A DNA stretch of 64,000 nucleotides, taken from an uncultured Alphaproteobacteria bacterium. Lineage in GTDB: Bacteria; Pseudomonadota; Alphaproteobacteria; Rs-D84. This document shows, piece by piece, positions 63,417-64,000 of this stretch. The notes beneath the pieces were generated by a model. That model made no database searches. It had not been told where the DNA came from and saw only the letters and a program-made list of their open reading frames with translations. Numbering within the stretch: position 1 is the first letter of the stretch; every line of letters begins with the position of its first letter. The position numbers and the translations under genes were made by a program. The stretch spans positions 142,202-206,201 of the forward strand of contig CAMORN010000001.1 of the NCBI GenBank assembly GCA_946623825.1. The letters run 5' to 3'.

Positions 63417-64000
63417 TATGCCCCCACAGTTGTTGAACAATCAAAAATCTTGCGTAATTTAGCCGACCACAAAGATTCACTTTCGCTGTTATTATTCATA
63501 ACCGCACTTTGTGCCAATTTGAATAAATCCCTGTGTTCGCGATAATCTACAAAATGATATTGTATCCAACCACTTTGTTTTGTTCCCAATAATTCGCCAA
63601 CACCACGCATCATTAAATCTTGTTCTGCGATGACAAAGCCGTCTTCGGTTTCGCATAATACATCTAATCTTTTTATGCCGTCTGGGGAAATATTGTTGCC
63701 ATAAACCAACACACAAAATGATTGTAAATTTCCACGACCAACACGCCCGCGTAATTGGTGTAATGCCGCCAGACCAAATCTTTCTGCATTTTCAATAACC
63801 ATAATTGTTGCAGACGGGACATCAATTCCAACCTCTATCACCGTGGTTGAAACCAATACGCGCATCTTGGAATTTGGATCTGCGAATTCAGACATAACTT
63901 TGTCGCGCTCTTTTTTATCCATTTGTCCGTGGCATAAACCAGTGTTTGGAAAATATTTTTTCAATTCATCAAATCTTTCCTGAGCCGCGGTCATATCGCT
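63416..64000 (-). CDS. recG: ATP-dependent DNA helicase RecG, C-terminal part (5' end outside window)
   Basis: Branch-migrating helicase for stalled forks and recombination. About 195 C-terminal residues are visible: LVSTTVIEVGIDVPSATIMV (motif V), HQLRGRVGRGN (motif VI, arginine finger), and DLMMRGVGELLGTKQSG, the RecG wedge-linked TRG-like hairpin region. The frame runs off the window edge. Confidence 0.94.
   Translation of the reverse strand, partial: SDMTAAQERFDELKKYFPNTGLCHGQMDKKERDKVMSEFADPNSKMRVLVSTTVIEVGIDVPSATIMVIENAERFGLAALHQLRGRVGRGNLQSFCVLVYGNNISPDGIKRLDVLCETEDGFVIAEQDLMMRGVGELLGTKQSGWIQYHFVDYREHRDLFKLAQSAVMNNNSESESLWSAKLRKIFDCSTTVGA

Overview
This window looks like the chromosome of an AT-rich, host-associated, probably anaerobic alphaproteobacterium. 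The essential genes read as alphaproteobacterial (dnaB, parC, ligA, rne, and an frr-uppS-cdsA-rseP-bamA run). The only ribonucleotide reductase in view is the oxygen-sensitive NrdD/NrdG type. Several surface proteins resemble those of gut alphaproteobacteria of the uncultured RF32-like group. That placement is inference; no rRNA is present. Many promoters are near consensus (TTGACA/T, 16-17 bp, TATAAT-like), and many genes end in strong intrinsic terminators.

Layout. 1-1.6 kb: anaerobic RNR operon in which the glycyl-radical tail of NrdD is a separate small gene. 1.6-6.4 kb: a structured RNA or leader followed by a giant autotransporter. 6.4-10.8 kb: tRNA-Leu, rpmB, a DUF4301 gene and an N-domain-less clpB. 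10.8-12.4 kb: a secreted surface protein behind a leader with an (AC)11 repeat and an intrinsic terminator. 12.5-18.7 kb: an mscS-like gene, three genes of acyl-carrier-protein-like domains, tRNA-Ala with a broken copy, rpsU and parC. 18.7-21.4 kb: two more members of the surface-protein family and a candidate sRNA with C/U-rich loops. 21.5-22.9 kb: two small regulators and birA.

22.9-35.75 kb is a T7/podovirus-like head-tail cluster: lysin, membrane protein, scaffold, a Lys/Ala/Pro-repeat basic protein, capsid, tail tubular A and B, fibre, terminase, portal. No integrase, polymerase or replication gene is visible. The terminase gene is split into an ATPase half and a nuclease half by a 3.3-kb block of host-type genes on the opposite strand (dnaB, a double-HTH regulator, an unknown). 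It is either a decaying prophage or a domesticated, possibly gene-transfer-agent-like, element.

35.75-44.3 kb (minus strand) is a long envelope-biogenesis run: frr, uppS, cdsA, rseP, two small paralogues, bamA, a micro-lipoprotein, two VirB8-like proteins, an exported unknown and yraN. 44.4-46.9 kb: tRNA-Ala and tRNA-His, remnants of the tRNA-His 3' end repeated twice downstream, and a large HEYGH metallopeptidase-like protein. 46.9-59.6 kb: two flavodoxin-fold proteins, an unknown coiled-coil protein, a SIMPL protein, a possible Cys-amidase, ligA, a class A PBP, an MsbA-like ABC exporter, a YbhN-like membrane protein and rne. 59.6-64 kb: a second AC-repeat leader ((AC)16) with another surface protein, a micro-lipoprotein, an alpha/beta hydrolase, an M48 peptidase with TPRs, and the 3' part of recG.

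The most unusual signals are the two paralogous AC-repeat leader/attenuator cassettes, the split terminase inside an integrase-less phage cluster, the split NrdD, the anti-Shine-Dalgarno-like sRNA and the cluster of degenerate ACP domains.
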